Source of the DNA: Parcubacteria bacterium C7867-001
Lineage (GTDB): Bacteria; Patescibacteria; Paceibacteria; UBA9973; UBA2103
Assembly: GCA_001189095.1 (NCBI GenBank)
Contig: LFCK01000001.1
Span: 62,001-126,000 of the forward strand
Direction: 5' to 3'
Length of the DNA stretch: 64,000 nucleotides
Part shown: positions 7,166 to 20,079 of the stretch, in pieces
How positions within the stretch are numbered: position 1 is the stretch's first letter
Layout: every line of letters starts with the position of its first letter
Notes under the pieces: model-generated
Database searches by the model: none
Seen by the model: only the letters and a program-made list of their open reading frames with translations
What the model was told of the DNA's origin: nothing
Made by a program: the position numbers and the translations under genes

Positions 7166-10100
7166 ATGGCTCATACCAAAAAGCGAGAGCAGAAGACCTT
7201 CGCCGCCTTCAAGGCGCCGCGCGTGGACTTTCCGGATCTCGTCGCGCATCAGCGCGAGAGCTTCGAGTGGCTTCTCAAGGATGGATTCGCGGAGCTCTTC
7301 AAGGAGTTCTCCCCGATTCCGGACTATTCGGGAAAGAAGTTCGAGCTCAAATTTAATGGATTTGAAATAGGCGAGCCGAAGGGTGATGAAGAGTACGCAC
7401 GCGAAAACATGCGCACCTTCGAAGCACCGCTCAAGGTTTCGGTTACGCTCCTTAATAAGACGCTCGGTACCGAAAAGACGCAGGACATCTTCATCGCGGA
7501 CATTCCGATGATGACCCCGCACGGTTCCTTCATCGTCTCGGGTGTTGAGCGCGCCATTGTGCCGCAGCTCGCCCGCTCATTCGGCGCATTCTTTGTGTCT
7601 GAAGATATAAAGGGTAAGCCATCGTTCGGCGCGAAAATCATCCCGTCGCGTGGCGTTTGGATTGAAGTTGAGTCTGATGCTGATGGTGCGATCTTCGTGA
7701 AGATCGACCGCAAGCGCAAATTCCCGGTCACCAACCTCCTCTCCGTATTTAGCGGCGAGACCGGTGAAGCACTCTTGAAGCGTTTCAAGGGAGACGAAGT
7801 CGCGCTCACCGCGCTCAAGAAGACCCTCGAACTCGATACGGCAAAGTCTATCGAGGACGCCTACGTTGAAATTCACCGCCGCATGCGCGACGGCGATTTG
7901 GCGACCCCAGACAACGCCAAGCAGTACGTGAACGCACTCTTCGCTCCAGAACGTTACGACCTCTCCAAGGTCGGACGTCATCGCCTTAATCGCCGCTTCG
8001 GTCTTGCTACCGATCCGAAGTCGCTCGATAAGCGCGTGCTTACGCTCGAAGACCTCGTGAACATTGTCGCGGAAATCGCGAAGATGAACATCGACCCGAA
8101 TGCACAACCGGATGACATCGATCACCTCGGCTTCCGCCGCGTTCGTTTCGTTGGTGAGCTTCTTCAGGCTCGTATGCGCGTCGGTATGTCGCGCATGAAG
8201 CGCAACATTCAGGACCGCATGAGTACCATCGAGACCGACACCTCGCTCCCGATGGCATTCGTGAACCCACGTCCGTTCCAAGCCTCGGTCCGTGAATTCT
8301 TCACCGCAAACCAGCTCTCGCAGTTCATGGATCAGCAGAACATTCTTGCTGAGCTCGAGAACATGCGCACTCTTTCAGCGCTCGGTCCCGGTGGTCTCAC
8401 GCGCGAGCGTGCAGGCTTCGAAGTCCGCGACGTGCATCCGTCTCATTACGGACGCCTCTGCCCGATTCACACGCCAGAAGGCCAGAACATCGGTCTCATC
8501 CTCCGTCTCGCGCTCCATGCGCGTACCAACGAGTTCGGCGTCATCGAGACTCCGTACGCAAAGGTGGAGAAGGGTGTAGTCACTGAGAAAATTGAATACT
8601 TGAACGCACTCGAAGAAGAAGCGGTCGTTATCGCGCACGGCGCAACGCCAGTCGACGAGAAAGGCCGCATCATTCCTGATCAGATCGAAGCTCGTAAGGG
8701 CGGCGAACCAGCAGTCGTGAAGCGCGAAGAAATAAACTACTTCGACGCCTCGACCTACCAGATGTTCAGCGCCGCAACAGCCATGATTCCGTTCGTCGAT
8801 CACGACGATGCGAACCGTGCGCTCATGGGTTCGAACATGCAGAAGCAGGCAACGCCGGTTCTTATTCCGGAAGCACCGCTCGTTGCAACCGGTATCGAAG
8901 AGCACGCAGCTCGCAACACAGGCCGCCTCATCGTCGCTCAGGAGGGTGGTGATGTTACCTACTGCGATGCGCGTAAGATTGTTGTCACTAATAAGGACAA
9001 CAAGAAGCGCGAGTACAAGCTGCAGGGCCTTACACAGACCAACCAGAACTCAGCATTTAATCAGCGCCCAATCGTCGCAACGGGCGACAAGGTGAAGAAG
9101 GGTGATGTGCTCGCAGACGCATCGTCGTCGGATCAGGGCCAGATGGCGCTCGGACAGAACGTCCGCGTTGCCTTCATGAGCTGGAGCGGTGCTAACTACG
9201 AAGACGCCATCATCGTCTCAGAGCGCCTCGTGCAGGAAAGCAAGTTCACCACGCTTCACATCGAAGATTTCGAGTGCATGGTGCGCGACACCAAGCTCGG
9301 TGCTGAAGTCACCACTCACGACATTCCAAACGTTGGCGAGCTCCGCCTTAAGAACCTCGATGAGGAAGGTGTTGTTCGTATCGGTGCAGAAGTTCGCTCT
9401 GGCGATATTCTCGTCGGTAAAGTCACACCGAAGGGTGAGACGCAGCTCACGCCGGAAGAGCGCCTCCTCCGTTCTATTTTCGGCGACAAGGCGAAGGATG
9501 TGAAAGACACCTCGCTCCGCATGGAAGGCGGCAAGCGCGGCCGTGTCATCGGCGTGCGCGTCTTCTCTCGCGAGAAGGGCGATCAGCTCGAAAGCGGCAT
9601 CATCAAGAAGATCGTTGTTACGGTCGCACAGGTTCGTAACGTCTCGGTCGGCGACAAGCTCGCTGGTCGTCACGGAAACAAGGGTGTTATCTCCCGTGTG
9701 CTTCCGGTTGAAGAAATGCCATACGACGAGCAGGGAAATCCTGTCGACATTCTTCTCACGCCACTCGGCGTTCCGTCGCGTATGAACCTCGGTCAGATTC
9801 TTGAAATGCACCTTGGTCTTGCAGCGAACTCGCTCGGCTATCAGGCAGTGGTTCCTCCATTCGCTGGTGCAACCGCGGAAGAGATTCAGGAAGAGCTCGT
9901 GAAGGCAGGCTTCGATAAGAGCGGCAAGATGCAGCTCTTCGATGGCCGCACGGGCGAAGCTTTCGCGCAGACGATTGCGGTCGGCTACATGTACATCTTG
10001 AAACTCCATCACATGGTGGAAGACAAGATACACATGCGCTCTATCGGTCCCTACAGCCTCATCACGCAGCAGCCACTCGGCGGCAAGGCGCAGAACGGCG

Positions 10101-10348
10101 GTCAGCGCTTCGGAGAAATGGAAGTGTGGGCGCTCCTCGGCTACGGCTCGGCGTACACGCTCCGCGAAATGCTCACCATCAAGTCGGACGATATTCAGGG
10201 CCGCTCAGCGACCTTCGATGCAATCGTGAAGGGCGAACCGGTCGTCCATTCGGGCACGCCGGCTTCCTTCAGTGTTCTTACCAACCAGATCCGCGGCCTC
10301 GCGCTCGATATTGAGCCGATGGACAACGCTCAGGATCTCCCTAACTAA
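7166..10348 (+). CDS. rpoB: DNA-directed RNA polymerase subunit beta
   Basis: A 1060-residue beta subunit that forms half of the polymerase active-site cleft. Clear landmarks are the rifampicin region (FFTANQLSQFMDQQNILAELENMRTLSALGPGGLTRERAGFEVRDVHPSHYGRLCPIHTPEGQNIGL), the region GDKLAGRHGNKGVIS, and the C-terminal region GKAQNGGQRFGEMEVWALLGYGSAYTLRE. ATG 7166 (MAHTKKREQKTF) is chosen over TTG 7109 because it matches the family N-terminus length. The rifampicin pocket reads SQFMDQQNILAE, not the usual SQFMDQ(T/N)NPL. It is followed 6 nt later by rpoC. Confidence 0.97.
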   Translation: MAHTKKREQKTFAAFKAPRVDFPDLVAHQRESFEWLLKDGFAELFKEFSPIPDYSGKKFELKFNGFEIGEPKGDEEYARENMRTFEAPLKVSVTLLNKTLGTEKTQDIFIADIPMMTPHGSFIVSGVERAIVPQLARSFGAFFVSEDIKGKPSFGAKIIPSRGVWIEVESDADGAIFVKIDRKRKFPVTNLLSVFSGETGEALLKRFKGDEVALTALKKTLELDTAKSIEDAYVEIHRRMRDGDLATPDNAKQYVNALFAPERYDLSKVGRHRLNRRFGLATDPKSLDKRVLTLEDLVNIVAEIAKMNIDPNAQPDDIDHLGFRRVRFVGELLQARMRVGMSRMKRNIQDRMSTIETDTSLPMAFVNPRPFQASVREFFTANQLSQFMDQQNILAELENMRTLSALGPGGLTRERAGFEVRDVHPSHYGRLCPIHTPEGQNIGLILRLALHARTNEFGVIETPYAKVEKGVVTEKIEYLNALEEEAVVIAHGATPVDEKGRIIPDQIEARKGGEPAVVKREEINYFDASTYQMFSAATAMIPFVDHDDANRALMGSNMQKQATPVLIPEAPLVATGIEEHAARNTGRLIVAQEGGDVTYCDARKIVVTNKDNKKREYKLQGLTQTNQNSAFNQRPIVATGDKVKKGDVLADASSSDQGQMALGQNVRVAFMSWSGANYEDAIIVSERLVQESKFTTLHIEDFECMVRDTKLGAEVTTHDIPNVGELRLKNLDEEGVVRIGAEVRSGDILVGKVTPKGETQLTPEERLLRSIFGDKAKDVKDTSLRMEGGKRGRVIGVRVFSREKGDQLESGIIKKIVVTVAQVRNVSVGDKLAGRHGNKGVISRVLPVEEMPYDEQGNPVDILLTPLGVPSRMNLGQILEMHLGLAANSLGYQAVVPPFAGATAEEIQEELVKAGFDKSGKMQLFDGRTGEAFAQTIAVGYMYILKLHHMVEDKIHMRSIGPYSLITQQPLGGKAQNGGQRFGEMEVWALLGYGSAYTLREMLTIKSDDIQGRSATFDAIVKGEPVVHSGTPASFSVLTNQIRGLALDIEPMDNAQDLPN

Positions 10349-10354
10349 ATCTCT

Positions 10355-14116
<3,762 letters not shown>

Positions 14117-14137
14117 ATCTAGTCTCGAAAGGGAAGC

Positions 14138-14166
14138 GAAAAACCGCCCAACAGGGCGGTTTTTCG
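14138..14166 (+). terminator. Terminator of the rpoBC operon
   Basis: Stem AACCGCCC/GGGCGGTT with an AACA loop, flanked by an A-run and followed by TTTTCG. Confidence 0.8.
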
Positions 14167-14170
14167 TACA

Positions 14171-14199
14171 TTGACTCTAGACCAATAATATGTTATAGA
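14171..14199 (+). promoter_or_regulatory. Promoter of the repeat lipoprotein gene
   Basis: TTGACT (14171-14176), 17-bp spacer, TATAGA (14194-14199), about 45 nt of leader, then GAAAGG before ATG 14250. Confidence 0.65.
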
Positions 14200-14249
14200 G
14201 AATTCAGACCTGAACGTTCGTTTCAGGCACAGCAAGAGAAAGGCAATCA

Positions 14250-15128
14250 ATGAAAATTGCTGGTATTGGCCTCGCGCTCGTCATGTTCGCGATGGTCTCG
14301 GGCTGCGGCCCTTCTGCAAAACAAGTCGCTGAGGCGACCGCTTCGATCAACGCGCAAGACCGAGCTCTCGATCGGCGCGATGCGCTCGATCGTCTGATGA
14401 AGTCGCTTAGGCCTGTTGACCAGGCTCGATTCGAGATGGAAATGTTCCGCGTGCGTGATGCACGCGAACTCCGTCTGGGCGACAACGCCTCGAAGGGCGA
14501 AATTCTGCGCGCGCGGAAAGTCATATGGCGCGCGGAAGAACTCGCTGAATACAAGTTGCCTGCAACGGCAACCGACGAGGATCTCTATGCGGCAAAAGAA
14601 CGCAAATGGCTCAAAGAAGACGCGAAAGACCTCGGCCTTCCGGTGAGCGCATCAAAAGCGCAGGTCGATGCGGCGCGCAAAGCGAAGTACGACGCTGACA
14701 GCGAGAAGTCTCGCGTCAGGATGGCGCTCGACCTCGGTCTTCCCGCGACAGCGTCGTGGAAAGAAATCGAAACAGCGGAAGCCGATAGGCGTCGCGTCGA
14801 TGCTGCACTTCGGCACGGGCTGCCAAAAACGGCCACGTGGGTCCAAATCAGCCGCAAGGCTGACGAGGATAACGCGGCGACCGATGCGAAGTACAAGGCG
14901 CTTCGGCGGGCGAACAGCGACTACGAAAAGGCGCAGGACGCACTCGAGGACGCACAGCGTCGCATCGACGCACTCGAAGCCGGCCTTCCGGAAACAGCGA
15001 GTCGCGATCAAATCGAGGAGCACGAAATCAATCGTGTGCGTCGCTATGCGGCGGCCAACCTCGGTCTCTCTGAGGGTTCGTCTTGGGGGCTCATTTTCGA
15101 TGCGACCCAGCACGACTCTCGATACTAG
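14250..15128 (+). CDS. Lipoprotein with LGLPxTAS repeats, 292 aa
   Basis: The N-terminus (MKIAGIGLALVMFAMVSGCG) is a lipoprotein signal with lipobox VSGC, so the mature protein should be lipid-anchored. The rest is built from about six diverged helical repeats. Each starts with a motif like LGLPxTASxxxI followed by 20-30 charged, helix-forming residues: LRLGDNASKGEI, YKLPATATDEDL, LGLPVSASKAQV, LGLPATASWKEI, HGLPKTATWVQI, AGLPETASRDQI and a degenerate LGLSEGSSWGLI. The repeat unit is about 30-40 residues. A coiled-coil-like stretch lies between the fifth and sixth copies. A structural or cell-surface role is inferred; no family name is recognised. A terminator follows. Confidence 0.75.
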   Translation: MKIAGIGLALVMFAMVSGCGPSAKQVAEATASINAQDRALDRRDALDRLMKSLRPVDQARFEMEMFRVRDARELRLGDNASKGEILRARKVIWRAEELAEYKLPATATDEDLYAAKERKWLKEDAKDLGLPVSASKAQVDAARKAKYDADSEKSRVRMALDLGLPATASWKEIETAEADRRRVDAALRHGLPKTATWVQISRKADEDNAATDAKYKALRRANSDYEKAQDALEDAQRRIDALEAGLPETASRDQIEEHEINRVRRYAAANLGLSEGSSWGLIFDATQHDSRY

Positions 15129-15138
15129 AAACGACTAC

Positions 15139-15170
15139 AACGCCCCGCGGCTTCCGCGGGGCGTTTTCTT
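15139..15170 (+). terminator. Terminator of the repeat lipoprotein gene
   Basis: Eleven-base GC stem ACGCCCCGCGG/CCGCGGGGCGT with a CTT loop, then TTTTCTT. Confidence 0.85.
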
Positions 15171-15204
15171 ATGCTAGGGTGCCGGCAGAAAGAAGGAGAA
15201 ACGA

Positions 15205-15504
15205 ATGAAAGAGTTTGATGTTCCTGAAGGAATGACGTCTGAACTGGTGGCGTGTACATTTGCGGCGTACCTCTTAGGAAGCCTCTTCAACAGCAACTGG
15301 CAAAGATCGGTCTACGGTCCATTTCGAAAAGACTATCGAGAAGGCACTGACTATGAAAGATGGCAGCTCGATAACACAAACGACTACTGGCTCCATATTG
15401 AAGGAAATAAAGCAAAACTTGTCTCTCGCTACGATCGCCAAGATGTTCTTGAGGCGATGTTGACCCTCTTCAAGCTCCGGTTTCCGCAACGCGCTCACGC
15501 GTAG
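15205..15504 (+). CDS. Hypothetical protein, 99 aa, orphan gene unit
   Basis: Not recognised. It starts MKEFDVPEGMTSELVACTFA and has one moderately hydrophobic segment, then aromatic and charged sequence (WQRSVYGPFRKDYREGTDYERWQLDNTNDYWLHIEGNK). The start is supported by AGAAGGAG 8 nt upstream. A TG-TAGGGT-like -10 lies near 15175. It lies between two strong hairpin terminators, so it is a monocistronic unit between the lipoprotein and dnaG. Confidence 0.65.
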   Translation: MKEFDVPEGMTSELVACTFAAYLLGSLFNSNWQRSVYGPFRKDYREGTDYERWQLDNTNDYWLHIEGNKAKLVSRYDRQDVLEAMLTLFKLRFPQRAHA

Positions 15505-15512
15505 TTGTGCTT

Positions 15513-15542
15513 AACGGCCCGCCAAAGGCGGGCCGTTTTTCT
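15513..15542 (+). terminator. Terminator before dnaG
   Basis: Stem AACGGCCCGCC/GGCGGGCCGTT with an AAA loop and a TTTTT tail. Confidence 0.85.
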
Positions 15543-15582
15543 ATCCAAGCAGGCAACCGCCAAAAAGAGTAAAATACTCCTA

Positions 15583-17268
15583 ATGGCCGCAGACACCGTC
15601 GAATTGATAAAGCAGAAGTTGACCATCGTCGATGTGGTGTCGCCGTATGTAAAGCTCACGCGTGCCGGTAAGTATTTTAAGGGCCTCTCGCCCTTCAATA
15701 AGGAAAAGACGCCATCTTTCATGGTCTCGCCCGATCGCGGAAGCTATTACTGTTTCTCTTCTGGTCAGGGCGGCGACATGTTCACCTTCATCGAGAAGAT
15801 GGAAGGAGTTGATTTCAAGGGTGCGATGAAAATTCTCGCGGAGAAGGCGGGCGTTGAGATTGTGTTTTCAAAAGGGGGAAGCGCCAATAAAGAAAAAACC
15901 GAGCGGCTGCGCGAAGCGCTAGGAGAGGCGGAGCAGTTTTATGCCCGCGCATTTGTCGAAGGAGGCGCTGCGCATGAATACGCGAAGAAGCGCGGACTTA
16001 CTTCGCAAACCATGCAAGAGTGGCGCATCGGCTATGCGCCGGACGCATGGCGTGCGCTTTTCGAGGAACTTTCCGCAAAAGGATTTACGACGCAAGAACT
16101 CGTTGACGCAGGGCTCATAAAAGAAGCGGACGAAAAGCGCGGTACCTACTACGATCGCTTCCGAAATCGCCTTATGTTCCCGATTCGGGATTCCGCAGGT
16201 CGCACCGTTGCCTTCACCGGCCGCGCACTCGACCCGAACGACCAAGCGAAATACCTCAATAGCCCTGAAACCGAGCTATATAAAAAAGGTCAGATTCTTT
16301 TCGGAATGGATCGGGCAAAGGATGCGATTCGTACGCGCGGATTCGCGCTTCTCGTCGAAGGTCAGTTCGATCTCATCCTCCTGCATCAGATTGGATTCAC
16401 GAATACCATCGCGCTTTCAGGGACGGCGCTCACGCACGAGCACATTTCACTCATTAAGCGTTACGCAGAAAATCTCATGCTCGCGCTCGATGCAGACCGC
16501 GCTGGTTTAGCCGCAAGCGCCAAGCATGCGATAGCCGCGCTCCGTTCCGGTATGCGTGTGAAAGCGGTCCGTATACCGCAAGGCAAGGATCCTGCGGATT
16601 TGGCGAACGAGGATCCGAAGGGAATCACGAAGCTCATCGCGGACGCCCAGTCCATCGTGGAGTTCTTTTTGGCCGTCCTTACGGGAGCCGAGAAGGATCA
16701 GCATAAGCTGGTGGTTGCCGTGGAGAAGGTCGTTTTACCCCTTATACAGGCCATCCAGAGTCCCTTGGAGCGGGAGCACTTCATCGGGGTGGCTGCTCGG
16801 GCCATAGGGTCAACGGCGGACGCTGTCCGTAGCTCTCTTTCCAAAGCTCCAAGACTTGAGGATATGCCTCGCCAGACAGGTACCACGAACGCCCCGCTTC
16901 CGGCCGCGCAGCTTTCCCCGCTTGAAGCCCGCCGAAAGTATCTTCATGCAGTTGCGGTGAATTGTGCTGGTTCTGAGGTTGCCAAGACCCTAGAAGAGGA
17001 GTATAAAAGGATTACAGGCACATCGCTCCCCGAGGAACTCCCGTCCGAGCGAATGCTATTTGAGGCAGGACTCGCATTTGTCGAGATGCCCACACCGCTA
17101 GAAGTAGAGGATCTTATAAAGAGTTTCGAGCATGTCTTCCTCAAGGAAGAGATTGCTCGTGCGTCAGCGCGTGTACGTCAGGCGGAAATCGCCGGCGATA
17201 CCAAGGATATGCAGTCCGCAATGCAGGAACTGAAAGCGCTTTCGACGAAACTCTCCGTGCTCTCCTAA
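15583..17268 (+). CDS. dnaG: DNA primase with degenerate zinc finger
   Basis: A 561-residue primase that makes RNA primers at the replication fork. ATG 15583 (MAADTVELIKQKLTIVDVVS) is the family N-terminus; TAAAAT at 15570-15575 ends 7 nt before it and there is no Shine-Dalgarno. The N-terminal zinc domain reads GLSPFNKEKTPSF then YYCFSSGQGGD. The usual C-x2-H and C-x2-C ligands have become S36, N39, C57 and S60, so only one of four remains. The catalytic core follows (YFNPRLI-type region YDRFRNRLMFPIRDSAGRTVAFTGRAL), then the TOPRIM motifs LLVEGQFDLILLHQIG and LMLALDADRAGLAA, which are intact. The C-terminal helicase-binding region is present. rpoD follows, the usual macromolecular-synthesis order. 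Confidence 0.95.
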   Translation: MAADTVELIKQKLTIVDVVSPYVKLTRAGKYFKGLSPFNKEKTPSFMVSPDRGSYYCFSSGQGGDMFTFIEKMEGVDFKGAMKILAEKAGVEIVFSKGGSANKEKTERLREALGEAEQFYARAFVEGGAAHEYAKKRGLTSQTMQEWRIGYAPDAWRALFEELSAKGFTTQELVDAGLIKEADEKRGTYYDRFRNRLMFPIRDSAGRTVAFTGRALDPNDQAKYLNSPETELYKKGQILFGMDRAKDAIRTRGFALLVEGQFDLILLHQIGFTNTIALSGTALTHEHISLIKRYAENLMLALDADRAGLAASAKHAIAALRSGMRVKAVRIPQGKDPADLANEDPKGITKLIADAQSIVEFFLAVLTGAEKDQHKLVVAVEKVVLPLIQAIQSPLEREHFIGVAARAIGSTADAVRSSLSKAPRLEDMPRQTGTTNAPLPAAQLSPLEARRKYLHAVAVNCAGSEVAKTLEEEYKRITGTSLPEELPSERMLFEAGLAFVEMPTPLEVEDLIKSFEHVFLKEEIARASARVRQAEIAGDTKDMQSAMQELKALSTKLSVLS

Positions 17269-17283
17269 TTTTATTTTCACACT

Positions 17284-18537
17284 ATGGCTAAGAAAAAGAC
17301 CGTAAAGAAGAAGGCTTCTTCGAAATCCGCAAAGAAAGCGGGAAAAAAGTCTGCGCCCAAAAAGAAGAAGGTTGTTAAGAAAGCAGTAAAGAAGGTCGCA
17401 AAGCCGAAGAAGAAAGAGCAGATGAAGAACGTCGTCCGTGTGGCGGCGAAGGGTGCGCGTGCAAAAGCTGCGGCAGAGAAGGGAGACAAAGCAGAGCGTC
17501 TTCTTCAGAAGGGTAAGGAGCGCGGCTACATCACTTACAGCGAAATTCTTAAGGAATTCCCGCACATCGAGGAAGATGTGCAGTTCCTCGATTCCCTCTA
17601 CGAAAAGTTCTCATCGAATGGCATCGACATTCTCGAAGGCGGCATGCTCGAAGACAATGCCGACCAGTATCTTGCGACCCGCAATATCAAAGGTCGTGAG
17701 GGTGCGAGCTATGACTCCATTCAGATCTACCTTCGTGAAATAGGTCAGTACCCGCTTTTGACCGCCTCTGAAGAGCGTGAGCTCGCCAAGCGCATCGAGA
17801 AGGGAGAAGACGAAGCGCGCAACATCCTCGCTCGCTCGAACCTCCGCCTCGTGGTCTCTATCGCGAAGAAATACGTGGGCCGCTCGCCGGACCTCACGCT
17901 CCTCGACCTCATTCAGGAAGGAAATCTCGGTCTCTTCAAGGCTGTCGATAAATTCGATTGGAAGAAGGGCTACAAGTTCAGCACGTACGCAACGTGGTGG
18001 ATTCGTCAGGCCATCACCCGCGCACTTGCTGATCAGTCCCGCACCATCCGCATTCCGGTCCACATGGTGGAAACCATCGCGAAGTACAAGCAGATTTCCC
18101 GTCGCCTTTCGCAGGCCCTTGGTCGCGATCCGCAGCCGGAAGAAATTGCCGTAGAAATGGGTGTCGAAGTGGAGAAAATCTACCAGATCGAGAAGATAAA
18201 TCAGGACACTCTCTCACTTGAGAACCCAATCGGTTCTGATGACGATGAGAAGTCGACCCTCGGTGACTTCATCGCAGACGACAAGATTCCGTCCCCGATT
18301 CAGGAGTCTTCTGAACGCATCCTTGGTGAGCAAGTCCGCGACATCCTCGACGACCTTTCACCGAAGGAGCGCAAGATTCTCGAGATGCGTCACGGTCTCC
18401 TCGATGGTGTGTATCACACGCTTGAAGAAGTGGGTAAGGAGTTCGGCGTTACCCGCGAACGCATCCGCCAGATTGAGGCGAAAGCTCTCGAGAAAATTAG
18501 AACTCATGAGAAATCCCGAAGACTCAAGAGTTACTAA
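17284..18537 (+). CDS. rpoD: Primary RNA polymerase sigma factor with Lys-rich N-terminus
   Basis: A 417-residue sigma-70 factor. Region 1.2 is YDSIQIYLREIGQYPLLTASEE. Regions 2.1-2.4 include LVVSIAKKYVGRSPDLTLLDLIQEGNLGLFKAVDKFDWKKGYKFSTYATWWIRQAITRALADQ, with the aromatic residues used to melt the -10. Region 3 is IRIPVHMVETI, and region 4.2 has the helix-turn-helix LEEVGKEFGVTRERIRQIEAKALEKIR. The first 45 residues are almost all Lys, Ala and Val (KKKTVKKKASSKSAKKAGKK) and differ from classical region 1.1. It lies 15 bp after dnaG and probably shares its transcript. Confidence 0.96.
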   Translation: MAKKKTVKKKASSKSAKKAGKKSAPKKKKVVKKAVKKVAKPKKKEQMKNVVRVAAKGARAKAAAEKGDKAERLLQKGKERGYITYSEILKEFPHIEEDVQFLDSLYEKFSSNGIDILEGGMLEDNADQYLATRNIKGREGASYDSIQIYLREIGQYPLLTASEERELAKRIEKGEDEARNILARSNLRLVVSIAKKYVGRSPDLTLLDLIQEGNLGLFKAVDKFDWKKGYKFSTYATWWIRQAITRALADQSRTIRIPVHMVETIAKYKQISRRLSQALGRDPQPEEIAVEMGVEVEKIYQIEKINQDTLSLENPIGSDDDEKSTLGDFIADDKIPSPIQESSERILGEQVRDILDDLSPKERKILEMRHGLLDGVYHTLEEVGKEFGVTRERIRQIEAKALEKIRTHEKSRRLKSY

Positions 18538-18764
18538 TTTTCTCTTTCGAAGATCCGGATACCCCAAGGGTACTTCCAATTTCCTAACTCGCTGTCGCTC
18601 CTAACGAAATTTGGGCGCGCACGAAAAGCCTCAAAATATCAAAGTAAACAACCAGTTTATTTGGGGAGGAAATACTGGTGCCTAATGGCGCGTGTGGACA
18701 AAAAACTCACCTGTTATAGAGTTTAGGTATCCGATAGCTATAACAACAGCCGGCACATACACGC

Positions 18765-19463
18765 ATGGCCATTTTTTCCAAAAAAAGAAGTCTAATATCA
18801 GGCGAGATTAGATACCGACCTACATTAACCTCTGCAAAAGGGGGTGTTGAGCTTGCAAAGCTACTTGAGGGAAAATTTCCTCATTGGCGAATTCGCAACG
18901 GACAGGACGTGGCACTTCTCGACGAAACAAAAAAGTGGCTGATCGAAATTAGATATAACTCACTTATTTTTCAAAATGAAGGCGAGGAAGCAGGAACAGA
19001 ACTTATTGATCTCCTTGAGCTCGTGTTCAACGAAGTTAAGGAACATTTTGGCATAAGTGATTATTTACACGTAGGTTGTCGCAATAAGTCTGTTTACGCT
19101 TGCTCATTTCAAGAGAAAGACCTAGTTGATTTAACTTTCCGTAAATTGTATGGAAATACGTCCGTGCTTACTTCAATGTCAGGTGACAAATTAAGGGATA
19201 CAGGTTTTGTACTAGATGCAACAAAGGGTGAACTAAACACGCATGTTCAAATTGGTCCAGCAAAAGAAGGTCAGGCAGAAAATTTCATCAACAACCAATT
19301 TGATGTAGAAGATCTAGAAGGTAATAGCTTCTTAATGGTAGACGTGGACGTATTTAAGAAAACCTCCCTCACAAAGGAGAGCTGCATTAACGTACTGAAG
19401 GAGGCCGCCGCTGTAAATTCTGAAGTAACCTCAGGGTACATCGACTTCTTGTCTACAAAATGA
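18765..19463 (+). CDS. Uncharacterised protein, first gene of an AT-rich PIN operon, 232 aa
   Basis: Not recognised with certainty. It is a soluble protein with an alternating strand/helix pattern. The C-terminal end FLMVDVDVFKKTSLTKESCINVLKEAAAVNSEVTSGYIDFLS slightly recalls TIGR04255-type proteins, but this is weak. Base and codon use are richer in A/T than in the flanking dnaG/rpoD genes, which suggests acquisition. The ATG follows a 227-bp gap after rpoD with two TTATAG/TATAAC-like -10 candidates near 18714 and 18738. The stop overlaps the next start (ATGA, 4 bp), so the genes are coupled. Confidence 0.68.
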   Translation: MAIFSKKRSLISGEIRYRPTLTSAKGGVELAKLLEGKFPHWRIRNGQDVALLDETKKWLIEIRYNSLIFQNEGEEAGTELIDLLELVFNEVKEHFGISDYLHVGCRNKSVYACSFQEKDLVDLTFRKLYGNTSVLTSMSGDKLRDTGFVLDATKGELNTHVQIGPAKEGQAENFINNQFDVEDLEGNSFLMVDVDVFKKTSLTKESCINVLKEAAAVNSEVTSGYIDFLSTK

Positions 19464-20077
19464 TATTCCCAGTTCTACCGCCAGCCGACATAAACCTAAC
19501 TAATTTTGCTGCTCAGCAGGGTGTGATTGATCGCAATAGAAAGACGTCTGAAAGCGCTTCAGTTGAACGTTCAAGCAAGGATTCAGAGCGTGTTGAGGTT
19601 GAGAGGAAAGAGATAACGGCGGAGAGTGTCGTTTCTGAAGATCAAACTGTCATTGAGGGTGTCGAATTCAAAGAAAGTGATAAAAGCTCTTCTTCAGTCA
19701 ACGACCAATCGCGTGAGCATTTCTCCAACGAGGGCTTTGGCGATGCATATATAAAACACAGTACAGCAGCAGCAATATTGCAGATTAAGAATCTCATCGA
19801 GGAGTGGAATAAAAAAGGAACTAAGGATAGTACCTCAGAAATAAGCCAAATAAAAACTACTCTTGAGGAATACGCACCCTTCTTTACAGAAAGACCGGAG
19901 TCAGAAGTCTTACTGGGAGGACTGGAGACTATTTTTGATGGTGATAGATGGGAAAGACTCGATTCAGCTAAATTAACCTTGATATCCAGGCAGCTTGAGA
20001 ACTTTCAAGCTGGAAATGTGAGATGGGAGTCACTCAGGAGATTTGCTCGAGAGATTTACTCTGCCGAAATTGTCTAA
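19460..20077 (+). CDS. Uncharacterised protein, middle gene of the PIN operon, 205 aa
   Basis: Not recognised. The N-terminal 90 residues are polar and probably disordered (rich in S, E, K, V: SESASVERSSKDSERVEVERKEITAES). From about residue 95 the chain looks helical (YIKHSTAAAILQIKNLIEEWNKK, LTLISRQLENFQAG, WESLRRFAREIYSAEIV). It overlaps the previous stop by 4 bp and ends 2 nt before the PIN-like gene. A disordered region plus a compact C-terminal helical segment, placed directly before a nuclease gene, is compatible with an antitoxin or adaptor, but this is inference only. It is AT-rich like its neighbours. Confidence 0.66.
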   Translation: MIFPVLPPADINLTNFAAQQGVIDRNRKTSESASVERSSKDSERVEVERKEITAESVVSEDQTVIEGVEFKESDKSSSSVNDQSREHFSNEGFGDAYIKHSTAAAILQIKNLIEEWNKKGTKDSTSEISQIKTTLEEYAPFFTERPESEVLLGGLETIFDGDRWERLDSAKLTLISRQLENFQAGNVRWESLRRFAREIYSAEIV

Positions 20078-20079
20078 AT

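Noticed and set aside
18538..18764. Attachment site or direct repeat at the edge of the AT-rich island
   Set aside because: No matching repeat was found near 21300, and no integrase or tRNA gene is present.
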